NCBI GenBank assembly: GCA_934593275.1
Contig: CAKTQE010000011.1
Location: 1-48,072 of the forward strand
DNA from: an uncultured Oscillospiraceae bacterium
GTDB lineage: Bacteria; Bacillota; Clostridia; Oscillospirales; Oscillospiraceae
DNA length: 48,072 nucleotides
Direction of reading: 5' to 3'
Below are positions 40,201 through 47,917 of this stretch, one piece after another. The notes below the pieces were generated by a model. The model was not told where the DNA came from and ran no database searches. It was given only the letters and a program-made list of their open reading frames with translations. The stretch's first letter is position 1. Each line of letters begins with the position of its first letter. The translations under genes were made by a program, and so were the position numbers.

Positions 40201-41497
40201 CCCCGTTTTTCAGGCGGATACACTTCATATCCTGGCCGCCGATATCCAGAACGCAGTCTACCTCCGGGTCAAAGAAAGAGGCCGCGGTACAGTGGGCAAT
40301 GGTCTCCACCTCGCCCTCGTCCAGGTTAAAGGCGGATTGCAGCAGGGTTTCGCCGTAGCCTGTAGAGCAGGTCCTTGCGATACGGGCAGAACCCGGCAGC
40401 TTGGTTTTCAAATCCCAGATGGCTTTCTTGGCCGTCTCAATGGGATTTCCCTGGTTGCCAGCATAGAAAGAATACAGCAGCTGCCCCTCCTGACCGATGA
40501 GGACCATTTTGGTGGTGGTAGAACCGGCATCAATGCCCAGGTAGCAGTCGCCGCAGTAGGTTTCAAGGGGGGCTTTTTGAACCACCGCCTTGCCATGACG
40601 CTGGCAAAAAGCCTCGTAGTCCTCTTTGCTCTCAAAGAGGGCAGGAAGCCGGGGCATTTCAAAGGAGACCTTCACTCCCTTTTCCAGCTTCTCTATCAAA
40701 TCCTCCAAGGCCACGGTCTCCCCGTTTCCCTCCTCCAAAGCCGCGCCCATGGCGGCAAAGAGATGGGAATTTTCCGGGTCCACCACATTTTCAGGAGTCA
40801 GTTTCAGCGTGCGGATAAAGGCCTTTTTCAGTTCCGGCAGAAAATGCAGCGGCCCGCCCAAAAAGGCCACACAGCCCCGGATGGGCTTTCCGCAAGCCAG
40901 GCCGGAAATGGTCTGGTTCACCACCGCCTGGAAAATAGAGGCGGCCAAGTCCGCTTTCGTTGCTCCCTCGTTGATCAAAGGCTGAATGTCCGTTTTGGCA
41001 AACACACCGCAGCGGGCGGCAATGGGATAAATCTGCCGGTAGTGTTCTGCCTCCCGGTTTAGCTCTCCCGCATCGATTTGCAGCAGAGCCGCCATCTGGT
41101 CAATAAAGGAGCCGGTGCCTCCGGCGCAGACACCGTTCATCCGCTCTTCCAGGCCACCGGTAAAATAAATGATTTTGGCATCCTCGCCGCCCAATTCAAT
41201 GGCCACATCGGTCTGAGGATAGAATCTTTTCAGGGATCCCGCCACGGCCACCACTTCCTGCACAAAGCCAATGCCCATGGCCTTGGCCAGAGTAATGGCA
41301 CCGGAACCGGTGATCCTGGCCTCCACGGCACAAGGCCCCAGCTTCTGCCGGGCATCTTTCAAAAGTGCCGCCAAAGCCCCCTGGGTATTGGCCTGGTGGC
41401 GGGTATAATTGCCATAAATCAGCCGATCTTCCTGGTCCAGCACCGCTAGCTTCACCGTTGTGGAGCCAATATCAATTCCTGCGCGATAGGTATTCAT
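37250..41497 (-). CDS. Giant 2-hydroxyacyl-CoA dehydratase activase/reductase-like fusion, 1,415 aa
   Basis: Four parts are readable. Two BcrA/BadF/HgdC-type ATPase domains come first: residues about 5-265 (GIDIGSTTVKLAVLD, VAIELGGEDAKII, GVCAGGTGSFIDQMAAL, AARCGVFAKTDIQP) and about 320-590 (LGIDAGSTTTKMVLIG, VLDIGGQDMKCIRL, EACSSGCGSFIENFAN, GTRCTVFMNSNVKQ). Each keeps the two Cys that bridge a [4Fe-4S] cluster in HgdC. A cysteine-rich CGGCGNNCML segment follows, then a DUF2229-like part (SECYPAKLAHGHVQWL) and an HgdB-like region with TGGCCRASNYVAF. In known systems the activase injects electrons, driven by ATP, into a dehydratase or reductase; here both seem joined. Substrate unknown. The start at 41497 follows GGAG. 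Confidence 0.93.
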   Translation of the reverse strand: MNTYRAGIDIGSTTVKLAVLDQEDRLIYGNYTRHQANTQGALAALLKDARQKLGPCAVEARITGSGAITLAKAMGIGFVQEVVAVAGSLKRFYPQTDVAIELGGEDAKIIYFTGGLEERMNGVCAGGTGSFIDQMAALLQIDAGELNREAEHYRQIYPIAARCGVFAKTDIQPLINEGATKADLAASIFQAVVNQTISGLACGKPIRGCVAFLGGPLHFLPELKKAFIRTLKLTPENVVDPENSHLFAAMGAALEEGNGETVALEDLIEKLEKGVKVSFEMPRLPALFESKEDYEAFCQRHGKAVVQKAPLETYCGDCYLGIDAGSTTTKMVLIGQEGQLLYSFYAGNQGNPIETAKKAIWDLKTKLPGSARIARTCSTGYGETLLQSAFNLDEGEVETIAHCTAASFFDPEVDCVLDIGGQDMKCIRLKNGAVDTIMLNEACSSGCGSFIENFANSLGFTAQQFAKEALFAEHPVDLGTRCTVFMNSNVKQAQKEGAKVSDISAGLAYSVIKNALFKVIKLSSAKELGSHIVVQGGTFHNQAVLRAFEQIAGTQVICPDIAGLMGAFGAALIARSHDRGEGSTMLPLEEIVDLTYTTKTRRCGGCGNNCMLTVNVFPGGRRHITGNRCEKGAGKSGTGEKAPNMVAYKRQRMFDYAPLSEEEATRGTLGLPRVLNMYENYPFWATFFRQLGIRAVLSPFSDRKIYELGMDSIPSESECYPAKLAHGHVQWLIDQGITTIFHPCVFYEYQEHKDAQNHYSCPMVASYAENLKNNVEAVTEGKIRYIRPFVAFTNEKVAAERLVKVCKEEWNIPAGEVKEAVHLAWAEQRKAKADIVAEGQKVLKEMEEKGGSGIVLAGRPYHIDPEINHGIPELIASYGLTVLTEDSLPDPEEDQHLRIVDQWVYHSRLYSAARFVRNRDDLELLQLNSFGCGLDAVTTDQVNEILEGSNKLYTLLKIDEVNNLGAVRIRIRSLIAAMNMRKAERITADPHPVNFQRVEYTEKMQQEGYTILAPQMSPIHFELLQPVFRKHGYNVVVLPNDDRTAIDTGLKYVNNDACFPSITVVGQIMEAVLSGQYDTDRLAIMMSQTGGCCRASNYVAFIRRALQKAGYPNIPVISVNANGMEKNSGFRITPSLAVDAVYALVYGDLFMRCLYRTRPYEKVPGSAEALHQTWKEICIDSLVNKDSTYSYGWVCRGIVNAFDNLPLDETIRKPRVGVVGEILVKYMPLANNHLVEVLEAEGAEVVVPDMLDFFNYCLLGGKYRHEYLGAGFGSEFTAKAGIQILKSLRRPAVDALRKSRRFSAPVPIERIAEMTKPYLSLGNQYGEGWFLAGEMIELITSGVPNVICIQPFACLPNHVVGKGVIKVLKKNYPQANIAAVDYDPGASEVNQLNRIKLMLSVARENMKKQQETKGK

Positions 41498-41599
41498 AGT
41501 CGCTTTCTCTCCGTTTTTTGCCAATATCTGTATGGAAACATTTTATTTTTCTTTTGTGAACCCAATCTAAACTGTTCTTTTCGGATTTCTGAACGGACA

Positions 41600-41633
41600 A
41601 AGGACCGCTGCCATAAAAACGGCAGCGGTCCTT
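41600..41633 (-). terminator. Terminator-like hairpin after the EAL gene
   Basis: Perfect 13-bp arms (41600-41612 and 41621-41633) around an 8-base loop. On the minus strand only a short T stretch follows, so termination may be partial. Confidence 0.65.
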
Positions 41634-41647
41634 GGGTTCATTTGTAA

Positions 41648-43315
41648 CTATTGCGCAGGGCCAAGGCGGCCCTCCTGTTTGCATTTTTCGATATAGGCAA
41701 CGAACTCCCTTTCCGGCAGGGGCTTGGAAAAATAGTAGCCTTGGATGTAATCACAGTGGTTTTCCTGAAGAAAACGGACCTGGGACTCGGTTTCGGCACC
41801 CTCGGCAATGACCTTGATGCCCAGATTGTGGACCATTTCAATAATGCCCTTGATAATGGTGCAAACCTTGTCGCTGGTTTCGATTTGCCGGGTAAAACTC
41901 ATATCCAGCTTCAAAATATCAAAGCTGTAGCGTTTGAGCATCCCGAAAGAGGAAAAGCCGCTGCCAAAATCGTCCAGCAGGATCAAAGAACCCAAACTGC
42001 GGAATTGCTCCAGAATTCCCTCCCGGTCATTTTCCAGGGCAGTATAGGAGGTTTCGGTGATTTCCAGGCGAATGTCGCCCTTTTTGACCTTGCCGCTTCC
42101 CAGCAGGTCAATCAGGCCCCGTATAACGTTCTCATCATAGAAATCCGTCCAGGACAGGTTGACGGACACCGGGATCACCGGCTCACCGGAAGCGTAACGC
42201 TCCTGAGAAAAATCCGCCACCCGATTGGCAACGAACCAATCCAGCTTGGAGATATGGCCGCCGTTTTCCAGAGCCGGAATAAACGCCGCCGGTGAAACCA
42301 TGCCTCTTTTGGGATGGATCCAGCGAACCAATGCCTCTGCCGAAATCAGGTTTCCGCTAACTGCCTCTACCACAGGCTGATAGTAAACCTGGAACTCCCC
42401 ATTGGCAATAGCTGCTTCATACTCGCCCATAAGTTCCATCTGGTCCACATACATCCGCCGCATGGATTCATCAAACACGGCATAGGGCTGCAAATGATCC
42501 GGCAGAACGCTTTCCTCCGCCAGCTTGGCCCGGTCGATCATGCTGATCACAGAGACCTCATCATCTTCCAGATAGTAAATGCCGCAGCAGCCGTAGAGTT
42601 TCATGCTTCTGTCATCCAGCTGGGCATTCATGGTCAAATCCCGCAGCATGGTATCCATATGAATATGGGTTTTGGGAAGCAGACAGACAAAATGGTCCGC
42701 TTCCAGCCGGGCCGTCAGCGTGGGGGTCCAGAGTTCCTCAATGCGGCCATAAAAATCCTGCAGAACGCTGTCACCGCCCCGGGTGCCGAAGAGTTCATTT
42801 GTGGCTTTAAAATTCTTGATGTCAAGGAACATCAGAGCGTAGTCCGACTTTTTGGGTGCGTTGCGGAGGAAGTTCTTTGCCATGCGGATAAAGCCGGAGC
42901 GGTTGTAGCCGCCGGTGAGGTTGTCTTTATATTCATGCTCGTACAAAGACAGAATGTTATGAACTCTGTTTAATACGATTTCCGGACTAAAGGGCTTTGT
43001 GAAAAAGTCCACCGCACCCAGCTTGTAGGCATGGAGAATGGCAGTATCGGAAGATTCCCCGGAGATGATGATCACCGGCAGGTGCCGCAGCAGCTTTTTC
43101 TCCCGCATCTTTTCCAATACGCCAAAGCCATCGATCACCGGCATTTGAATATCCAGCAGCACCAAATGGAACAGCTGCTTCTGAGACTCGATCATCTCAA
43201 TGGCCCGTTCTCCGTTTTCAGCCTCAAATATCTGATACTGATCCCGCAAAATATAAGAAAGCAGTTCCCGGTTGATGGGAACATCGTCAACGATCAAAAT
43301 GTTGGGTTTTTGCAT
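41648..43315 (-). CDS. Response regulator with degenerate GGDEF and intact EAL domains (c-di-GMP phosphodiesterase)
   Basis: A 555-residue protein. The receiver domain (about 1-125) has ILIVDDVPIN, the phosphorylated Asp in LVLLDIQMP and IIISGESSD/FTKPFSPE. The GGDEF-fold domain (about 130-295) has lost the active motif: TARLEADHFVCLL stands where RxGGDEF should be. The EAL domain (about 300-545) keeps SAEALVRWIHP, VNLSWTD, RLEITETSY, LLDDFGSGFSSF, LKLDMSF, VIAEGAETESQ and QGYYFSKPLP, so it probably hydrolyses c-di-GMP. It follows the Hpt gene and is likely controlled by phosphorelay. Confidence 0.94.
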   Translation of the reverse strand: MQKPNILIVDDVPINRELLSYILRDQYQIFEAENGERAIEMIESQKQLFHLVLLDIQMPVIDGFGVLEKMREKKLLRHLPVIIISGESSDTAILHAYKLGAVDFFTKPFSPEIVLNRVHNILSLYEHEYKDNLTGGYNRSGFIRMAKNFLRNAPKKSDYALMFLDIKNFKATNELFGTRGGDSVLQDFYGRIEELWTPTLTARLEADHFVCLLPKTHIHMDTMLRDLTMNAQLDDRSMKLYGCCGIYYLEDDEVSVISMIDRAKLAEESVLPDHLQPYAVFDESMRRMYVDQMELMGEYEAAIANGEFQVYYQPVVEAVSGNLISAEALVRWIHPKRGMVSPAAFIPALENGGHISKLDWFVANRVADFSQERYASGEPVIPVSVNLSWTDFYDENVIRGLIDLLGSGKVKKGDIRLEITETSYTALENDREGILEQFRSLGSLILLDDFGSGFSSFGMLKRYSFDILKLDMSFTRQIETSDKVCTIIKGIIEMVHNLGIKVIAEGAETESQVRFLQENHCDYIQGYYFSKPLPEREFVAYIEKCKQEGRLGPAQ

Positions 43316-43395
43316 ATCTACCTATCCTTTACCCATAAATCCGGTGCTTTTTTACCGGTATCTCCGAAAATCAGAGTTCATGCCCCAAGGGCTGA

Positions 43396-43752
43396 TCATT
43401 TTTCCGCGCTGTAGGATTTTATGGAGTCCACCACCAAGCTGTAAGCCGTTTCTACCTTTTGTACCAGGTCAGGGTCTGCCGGGGTGGTTTGGGGCCGCAG
43501 CTGCTCTGTCAGCTGGGAGGCCGCCGTCTGAAGTTCCGTAAAGGCAAGGTTCGCCGCCACGCCTTTCAGGGTATGGGCTGCCCGGAACGACTCTGGAATA
43601 TTCCCATCCGCCACAGCCGCCCGGAGCGTGTCCATGGAAGTATCCTCCAAGAAGAGGTTCAGAAAATGCTCGATCATCGGGTCCATGCTGAGCCGTCCTT
43701 TGGCTTCTTCATAGTTTCCTTTCATCCGCTGGTAACATTCGTTAAGCGTCAT
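43396..43752 (-). CDS. Hpt-domain phosphotransfer protein
   Basis: A 118-residue helical protein carrying one histidine phosphotransfer domain. The phosphorylated His is in RAAHTLKGVAANLAF (about residue 60), the standard AHTLKGxxxxxG region with Ala in place of the last Gly. The ATG at 43752 follows GGAGG; the frame is open further upstream but crosses the -10 box. It lies about 80 bases upstream of the receiver-EAL gene in the same orientation, so it probably passes phosphate between an unseen histidine kinase and that receiver. Confidence 0.9.
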   Translation of the reverse strand: MTLNECYQRMKGNYEEAKGRLSMDPMIEHFLNLFLEDTSMDTLRAAVADGNIPESFRAAHTLKGVAANLAFTELQTAASQLTEQLRPQTTPADPDLVQKVETAYSLVVDSIKSYSAEK

Positions 43753-43863
43753 GGTCGTTCCTCCATTATTGATCACGAAATCCGAAGCGTCTCGGAAATA
43801 ATCATTCTTTTCGAACGCATATTGGGGAAAGCTCCCGGTCTTTGGCACGGAAGCATATTGGTT

Positions 43864-43892
43864 ATTATACATAAGATTTCAGTATATTGCAA
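43864..43892 (-). promoter_or_regulatory. Promoter of the Hpt-EAL operon
   Basis: On the minus strand, TTGCAA, 17 bp, perfect TATAAT. A leader of about 105 bases separates it from the Hpt start codon. Confidence 0.8.
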
Positions 43893-43921
43893 GAGATTTG
43901 CGGGAATAAATATAAATCACC

Positions 43922-43958
43922 AAAAACAGGAACGGCTCTGCTCCGCCGTTCCTGTTTT
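43922..43958 (-). terminator. Terminator after the PFL-family gene
   Basis: On the minus strand, ACAGGAACGGC, an 8-base loop and GCCGTTCCTGT followed by TTTT. It ends the cmk-ispH/rpsA-Dabb-ACT-PFL run. Confidence 0.88.
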
Positions 43959-43978
43959 CATTTCCATAGGCTTTGAAA

Positions 43979-45337
43979 TTAGTTTTTCAGGCTTTGCAGC
44001 GGTGCCGGGATTCGGCCACCACGGGCTACAAAGTCTTCGCTCTTTTCCTGATGGACCGGCATCACCGGCGCGCTGCCCAGCAGGCCGCCCATTTCCACCC
44101 GGTCACCAACGCCCTTGCCCAGGGCGGGGATGATACGCACAGCGGTGGTTTTGGTGTTGACCATGCCAATGGCCGCTTCATCGGCAATGATGGCGGAAAT
44201 GGTGGCAGCACTGGTATCCCCAGGGACGGCAATCATATCCAGGCCCACGGAACACACACAGGTCATAGCTTCCAGCTTATCCAGCACCAGTGTTCCCCGC
44301 TCCGCGGCGGCGATCATACCCTCGTCCTCGGATACGGGGATGAACGCGCCGGACAGGCCGCCAACGTGGTTGGAGGCCATGACGCCGCCTTTCTTCACCG
44401 CATCGTTGAGAAGTGCCAGGGCCGCCGTGGTGCCGTGGGTACCGCAGGTTTCCAGGCCCATTTCTTCCAGGATTCGGGCCACACTGTCGCCAATGGCGGG
44501 GGTGGGAGCCAGGCTCAAATCCACAATGCCGAAGGGCACGCCCAGGCGGCGGGAAGCCTCTACGCCCACCAGCTGACCCATACGGGTGATGCGGAAAGCC
44601 GTCTTTTTGATGGTCTCCGCCACCACGTCAAAGGGCTGTCCCTTTACGCTCTGCAAGGCATGGTACACAACGCCGGGGCCGGAAACGCCCACATTGATAA
44701 CGCACTCCGGCTCACCCACACCGTGGAACGCACCGGCCATAAAGGGATTGTCCTCCACGGCGTTCGCAAAAACCACCAGCTTGGCGCAGCCCAGGCAGTC
44801 ATTGTCCCGGGTCAGCTCGGCGGTTTTCTTGACCACCCGGCCCATTTCCGCCACGGCATCCATATTGATGCCCGCCTTGGTAGAGCCAACGTTCACACTG
44901 GCACAGACCATATCGGTGCTGGCCATGGCCTCGGGGATGGAGCGAATGAGCTTCCAATCGCTGACCGTTGCGCCCTTTTGCACCAGGGCGGAGAAACCGC
45001 CGATAAAGTTGACACCGCAGGTCTTGGCGGCGGCATCCAGGGTCTTGGCAATCTCCACATAGCTCTCTGCCTCACAGGCGGCAGCCACCAGGGAAATGGG
45101 GGTAACGGAAATCCGCTTGTTCACAATGGGAATGCCGAACTCCGCCTCAATATTCTGGCCGACCTGCACCAGATTTTTGGCGCAGCGGGTGATTTTATCA
45201 TAAATTTTCTGACAGCAAACATGAATATCCCGGTCTGCGCAGTCCAGCAGGCTAATGCCCATGGTGATGGTGCGGATGTCCAGATGCTGATGGTCGATCA
45301 TGTCCAGAGTGGACAGAATATCCTTTTGGTCCAGCAT
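43979..45337 (-). CDS. PFL-family (DUF711/UPF0210) protein
   Basis: A 452-residue cytoplasmic protein of the UPF0210 family, labelled PFL family in databases although it is not a pyruvate formate-lyase. [93 protein letters not shown] and [20 protein letters not shown] are the recognisable conserved stretches. The biochemical function is not known. The ATG at 45337 follows AAGGGGG. It is coupled to the ACT-domain gene 10 bases upstream, a pairing that recurs in Firmicutes. Confidence 0.92.
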   Translation of the reverse strand: MLDQKDILSTLDMIDHQHLDIRTITMGISLLDCADRDIHVCCQKIYDKITRCAKNLVQVGQNIEAEFGIPIVNKRISVTPISLVAAACEAESYVEIAKTLDAAAKTCGVNFIGGFSALVQKGATVSDWKLIRSIPEAMASTDMVCASVNVGSTKAGINMDAVAEMGRVVKKTAELTRDNDCLGCAKLVVFANAVEDNPFMAGAFHGVGEPECVINVGVSGPGVVYHALQSVKGQPFDVVAETIKKTAFRITRMGQLVGVEASRRLGVPFGIVDLSLAPTPAIGDSVARILEEMGLETCGTHGTTAALALLNDAVKKGGVMASNHVGGLSGAFIPVSEDEGMIAAAERGTLVLDKLEAMTCVCSVGLDMIAVPGDTSAATISAIIADEAAIGMVNTKTTAVRIIPALGKGVGDRVEMGGLLGSAPVMPVHQEKSEDFVARGGRIPAPLQSLKN

Positions 45338-45347
45338 GGCAGCCCCC

Positions 45348-45617
45348 TTAAATTCTGTGCATGGCCTGGAAAATATCTTCCCGCTGCACACGAATGGACA
45401 AATCCATCTGTGCGCCCAGGGCCTCCATTTCCTTGGCAAGCTCCCCCAGGGAGACGGTACAGCCTGAAATCTCCGTGACCATCATCATGGTAAAGCAGCC
45501 CTGCATGACCGTCTGGCTGATGTCCAGGACGTTGACGTTAAACTCTGCCAGCTTGGCGCAGACGGCAGCAATAATGCCTACCCGATCCCGGCCAACCACC
45601 GTAACAATTGCTTTCAT
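45348..45617 (-). CDS. ACT-domain protein (UPF0237 family)
   Basis: An 89-residue single ACT domain. [20 protein letters not shown] is the ligand-binding edge and [20 protein letters not shown] the second strand. Such free-standing domains probably bind an amino acid and regulate a partner, here most likely the PFL-family protein encoded 10 bases downstream. AAGGAG supports the start. The regulated ligand is unknown. Confidence 0.93.
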   Translation of the reverse strand: MKAIVTVVGRDRVGIIAAVCAKLAEFNVNVLDISQTVMQGCFTMMMVTEISGCTVSLGELAKEMEALGAQMDLSIRVQREDIFQAMHRI

Positions 45618-45628
45618 GTTCTATCTCC

Positions 45629-45910
45629 TTATACTTCGTAGTCTGCGGCCACACGCTCTGCCACCCAGGGGAAGAAATGGCTCTTGGCCTCCACATGGGC
45701 AGGATGATCCGCATAAAGGCTCAAGGCTTCCTTGCTTTCAAGCTCCGAATACAGCACAAAATCCGGGCCCACAAAGCACTTGGTCACTTCCATTTTGGTA
45801 AGCCCCGGAATCACGCCCACCAGGGGCAGCAGTGCCTTCTTAGCAGCATCGATCACCGCGTCTTTATTGGCTTCTTCTTTCAGGGTAAAGAAAATAATGT
45901 GTTTGACCAT
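45629..45910 (-). CDS. Dabb-family (stress-responsive alpha/beta barrel) protein
   Basis: A 93-residue protein with the dimeric alpha/beta barrel signature: VKHIIFFTLKEEAN at the start, LLPLVGVIPGLTKMEV, DFVLYSELESKEALSLYADH and PAHVEAKSHFFPWVAERVA near the end. Members are small cytoplasmic proteins of mostly unknown role. AAAGGAG supports the start. It lies between ispH-rpsA and the ACT gene; a hairpin separates it from the former. Confidence 0.93.
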   Translation of the reverse strand: MVKHIIFFTLKEEANKDAVIDAAKKALLPLVGVIPGLTKMEVTKCFVGPDFVLYSELESKEALSLYADHPAHVEAKSHFFPWVAERVAADYEV

Positions 45911-45934
45911 GGGAAAACTCCTTTCTATACCAAG

Positions 45935-45965
45935 AATACCGGGGCAGACAGGCTACCCCGGTATT
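45935..45965 (-). terminator. Hairpin between ispH-rpsA and the Dabb gene
   Basis: AATACCGGGG and CCCCGGTATT form a perfect 10-bp stem with an 11-base loop. No T run follows on the minus strand, so it is a weak terminator or an mRNA-end stabiliser. Confidence 0.5.
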
Positions 45966-45979
45966 GGTTGTGGTAAAAA

Positions 45980-47917
45980 TTACTCGGCGTCGTCGCCATC
46001 CTCCAGCAGGGCACGGATGGACAGGGAGATGCGCTTGTTCTCGGCATCCACGTCGGTGATCTTGACCTTCACATCCTGGCCCTCGGACAGAACATCCTCA
46101 GGCTTGCCAATGCGGCGGTCAGCGATCTGGGAAATGTGGATCAGGCCGTCAACACCGGGCAGGATCTCGGCAAAAGCACCGAAGGTCATGAGCTTGACCA
46201 CCTTGGCGTCCACAACATCACCAACAGCGTAGTTGGTCATGAACTGGTTCCAGGGGTTCATCTCAGCGGTCTTGTAGCCCAGAGAAATCTTGTGCTTCTC
46301 GGTGTCAAAAGAAATGACGTAAACATCGATTTCATCGCCAACCTTTACAACGTCAGCGGGAGTCTTGATGCGGTTCCAGCTCAGCTCGGAAACATGGACC
46401 ATGCCGTCCACACCGCCGATGTCAACGAAAGCACCGTAGGAAGTCAGGGACTTCACAACGCCATGGTACTTCTTGCCCACCTCGATCTCGCTCCAGATCT
46501 TCTCCTGAGCGGCCTTCCGGGACTCGGCGTTTACGGCACGGATGGAGCCGATGGCACGGCGACGGGCGCGGTTGACCTCGGTAATCTTCAGCTGAACGGG
46601 CTTGCCCACCATAGCAGCCATGTCGCCGCCCTTGGCAACGCCGGACTGGGAAGCGGGGATGAACACACGGATGCCCTTGACATTGGCAACCAGGCCGCCC
46701 TTGTTCTCTTCGGTGATAACGGCATCGATGGTGGTCTTGTTCTCCACGTACTCAGCCATTTCGTCCCAAACTTTCAGGCCGTCCAGCTTCTTCTTGGACA
46801 GCTGCACCGTACCCTCCTGGTCGTTGACACGAACCACGAAAACTTCGATCTGGTCGCCGACCTTCAGGATGTCCTCGGGCTTTACGGAAGGATCGTTGCT
46901 GACTTCGTCATAAGGAATGTAACCGGCATGCTTGGTACCCAGGTCTACCTGGACTTCGGTATTGCCGATTCCGGTAACGGTGCCGATAACCTTGTCTCCT
47001 GTATTTAAAGTCTTGATGGACTGCTCGAGAAGTTCAGCGAAGTTCTCCTCCTGTACAGCCTCAACATTGGTAATTTCGCTCATAGTCTTGTTGACCTCCT
47101 TTATAATCCACGCCGGTGTGGACGCACCAGCCGTGATTCCAACATCAGTGATACCGGCGAAAAACGCGGGCTCCAGTTCGCTGGCATCGTCAACAAGAGC
47201 TACACGGTCGCAGTATTCCCGGCAAATCATAGCGAGGCGCAGGGTATTGGAGCTTTTGGCATCTCCAACCACCACCATGGCCTGGCACCGGCGGCTCAAT
47301 TCCGCCGCTTCGGTTTGCCTATCTTCAGTCGCCTTACATATTGTATCAAAAATTTTCAAGTTAGTAAACTGTTTTTTTGCAAAATTTCTGCACGATTTCC
47401 ACAAATTTTCAGTGGATGTGGTCTGGCAAACCATGCAAATTGGCAAGTCCGCATCAATTTGTTCTTCCTGAACCCATTTTTTTAGAGATTCTGCACTATC
47501 AAAGACCTGACATTTGCCGCACCAACCCGCAATTCCCTCCACCTCCGGGTGGGTAGGCGTGCCGATAATGATGGGAAGCCGCCCCTCCTGCTCTGCCTGA
47601 CACACCAGGCCATGGATGCGTTTTACAAAGGGACAGGTGGCATCCACAATTTCGGCGCCCTGCTGCTCCAAACGGTTATAAACCTCCCGGCCCACGCCGT
47701 GGGAGCGGATGATCACCGTATCGCCAGGGCCTGCCTGGCTGGGATCGTCAATGACCCCTACCCCGGCCGCGTGAAATGCCTGGACCACATGGCGGTTGTG
47801 GATGATGGGACCCAGGGTCACGGTGCGCTTGCCCGCAGCGGCAGAGGACTGCACCAGTTCCACCGCCCGGTTGACCCCAAAGCAGAATCCGGCACTTTTT
47901 GCTACCTGTACACTCAT
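45980..47917 (-). CDS. ispH: Bifunctional IspH (HMBPP reductase) - ribosomal protein S1 fusion
   Basis: A 645-residue fusion. Residues about 1-280 are IspH, the [4Fe-4S] enzyme of the MEP pathway that makes IPP and DMAPP; its three cluster Cys are visible in SAGFCFGVNRAVE, DATCPFVKRIH and DTICKATEDRQTE. Residues about 300-640 hold four S1 RNA-binding domains: GDKVIGTVTGIGNTEVQVDL, a weaker second, GKKYHGVVKSLTSYGAFVDI and GDVVDAKVVKLMTFGAFAEI. The S1 part would serve as ribosomal protein S1. This fusion is well known in Clostridia. It overlaps the cmk stop in ATGA. Confidence 0.97.
   Translation of the reverse strand: MSVQVAKSAGFCFGVNRAVELVQSSAAAGKRTVTLGPIIHNRHVVQAFHAAGVGVIDDPSQAGPGDTVIIRSHGVGREVYNRLEQQGAEIVDATCPFVKRIHGLVCQAEQEGRLPIIIGTPTHPEVEGIAGWCGKCQVFDSAESLKKWVQEEQIDADLPICMVCQTTSTENLWKSCRNFAKKQFTNLKIFDTICKATEDRQTEAAELSRRCQAMVVVGDAKSSNTLRLAMICREYCDRVALVDDASELEPAFFAGITDVGITAGASTPAWIIKEVNKTMSEITNVEAVQEENFAELLEQSIKTLNTGDKVIGTVTGIGNTEVQVDLGTKHAGYIPYDEVSNDPSVKPEDILKVGDQIEVFVVRVNDQEGTVQLSKKKLDGLKVWDEMAEYVENKTTIDAVITEENKGGLVANVKGIRVFIPASQSGVAKGGDMAAMVGKPVQLKITEVNRARRRAIGSIRAVNAESRKAAQEKIWSEIEVGKKYHGVVKSLTSYGAFVDIGGVDGMVHVSELSWNRIKTPADVVKVGDEIDVYVISFDTEKHKISLGYKTAEMNPWNQFMTNYAVGDVVDAKVVKLMTFGAFAEILPGVDGLIHISQIADRRIGKPEDVLSEGQDVKVKITDVDAENKRISLSIRALLEDGDDAE

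Noticed and set aside
38780..41062. Long plus-strand reading frame (760 codons) opposite the activase gene
   Set aside because: No recognisable domain, no ribosome-binding site, and the minus strand encodes a clearly conserved protein. High-GC codon bias keeps the antisense frame open.
43973..45478. Plus-strand frame of about 500 codons opposite the PFL-family gene
   Set aside because: His/Gly/Gln-rich content typical of antisense translation, with the real gene on the minus strand.
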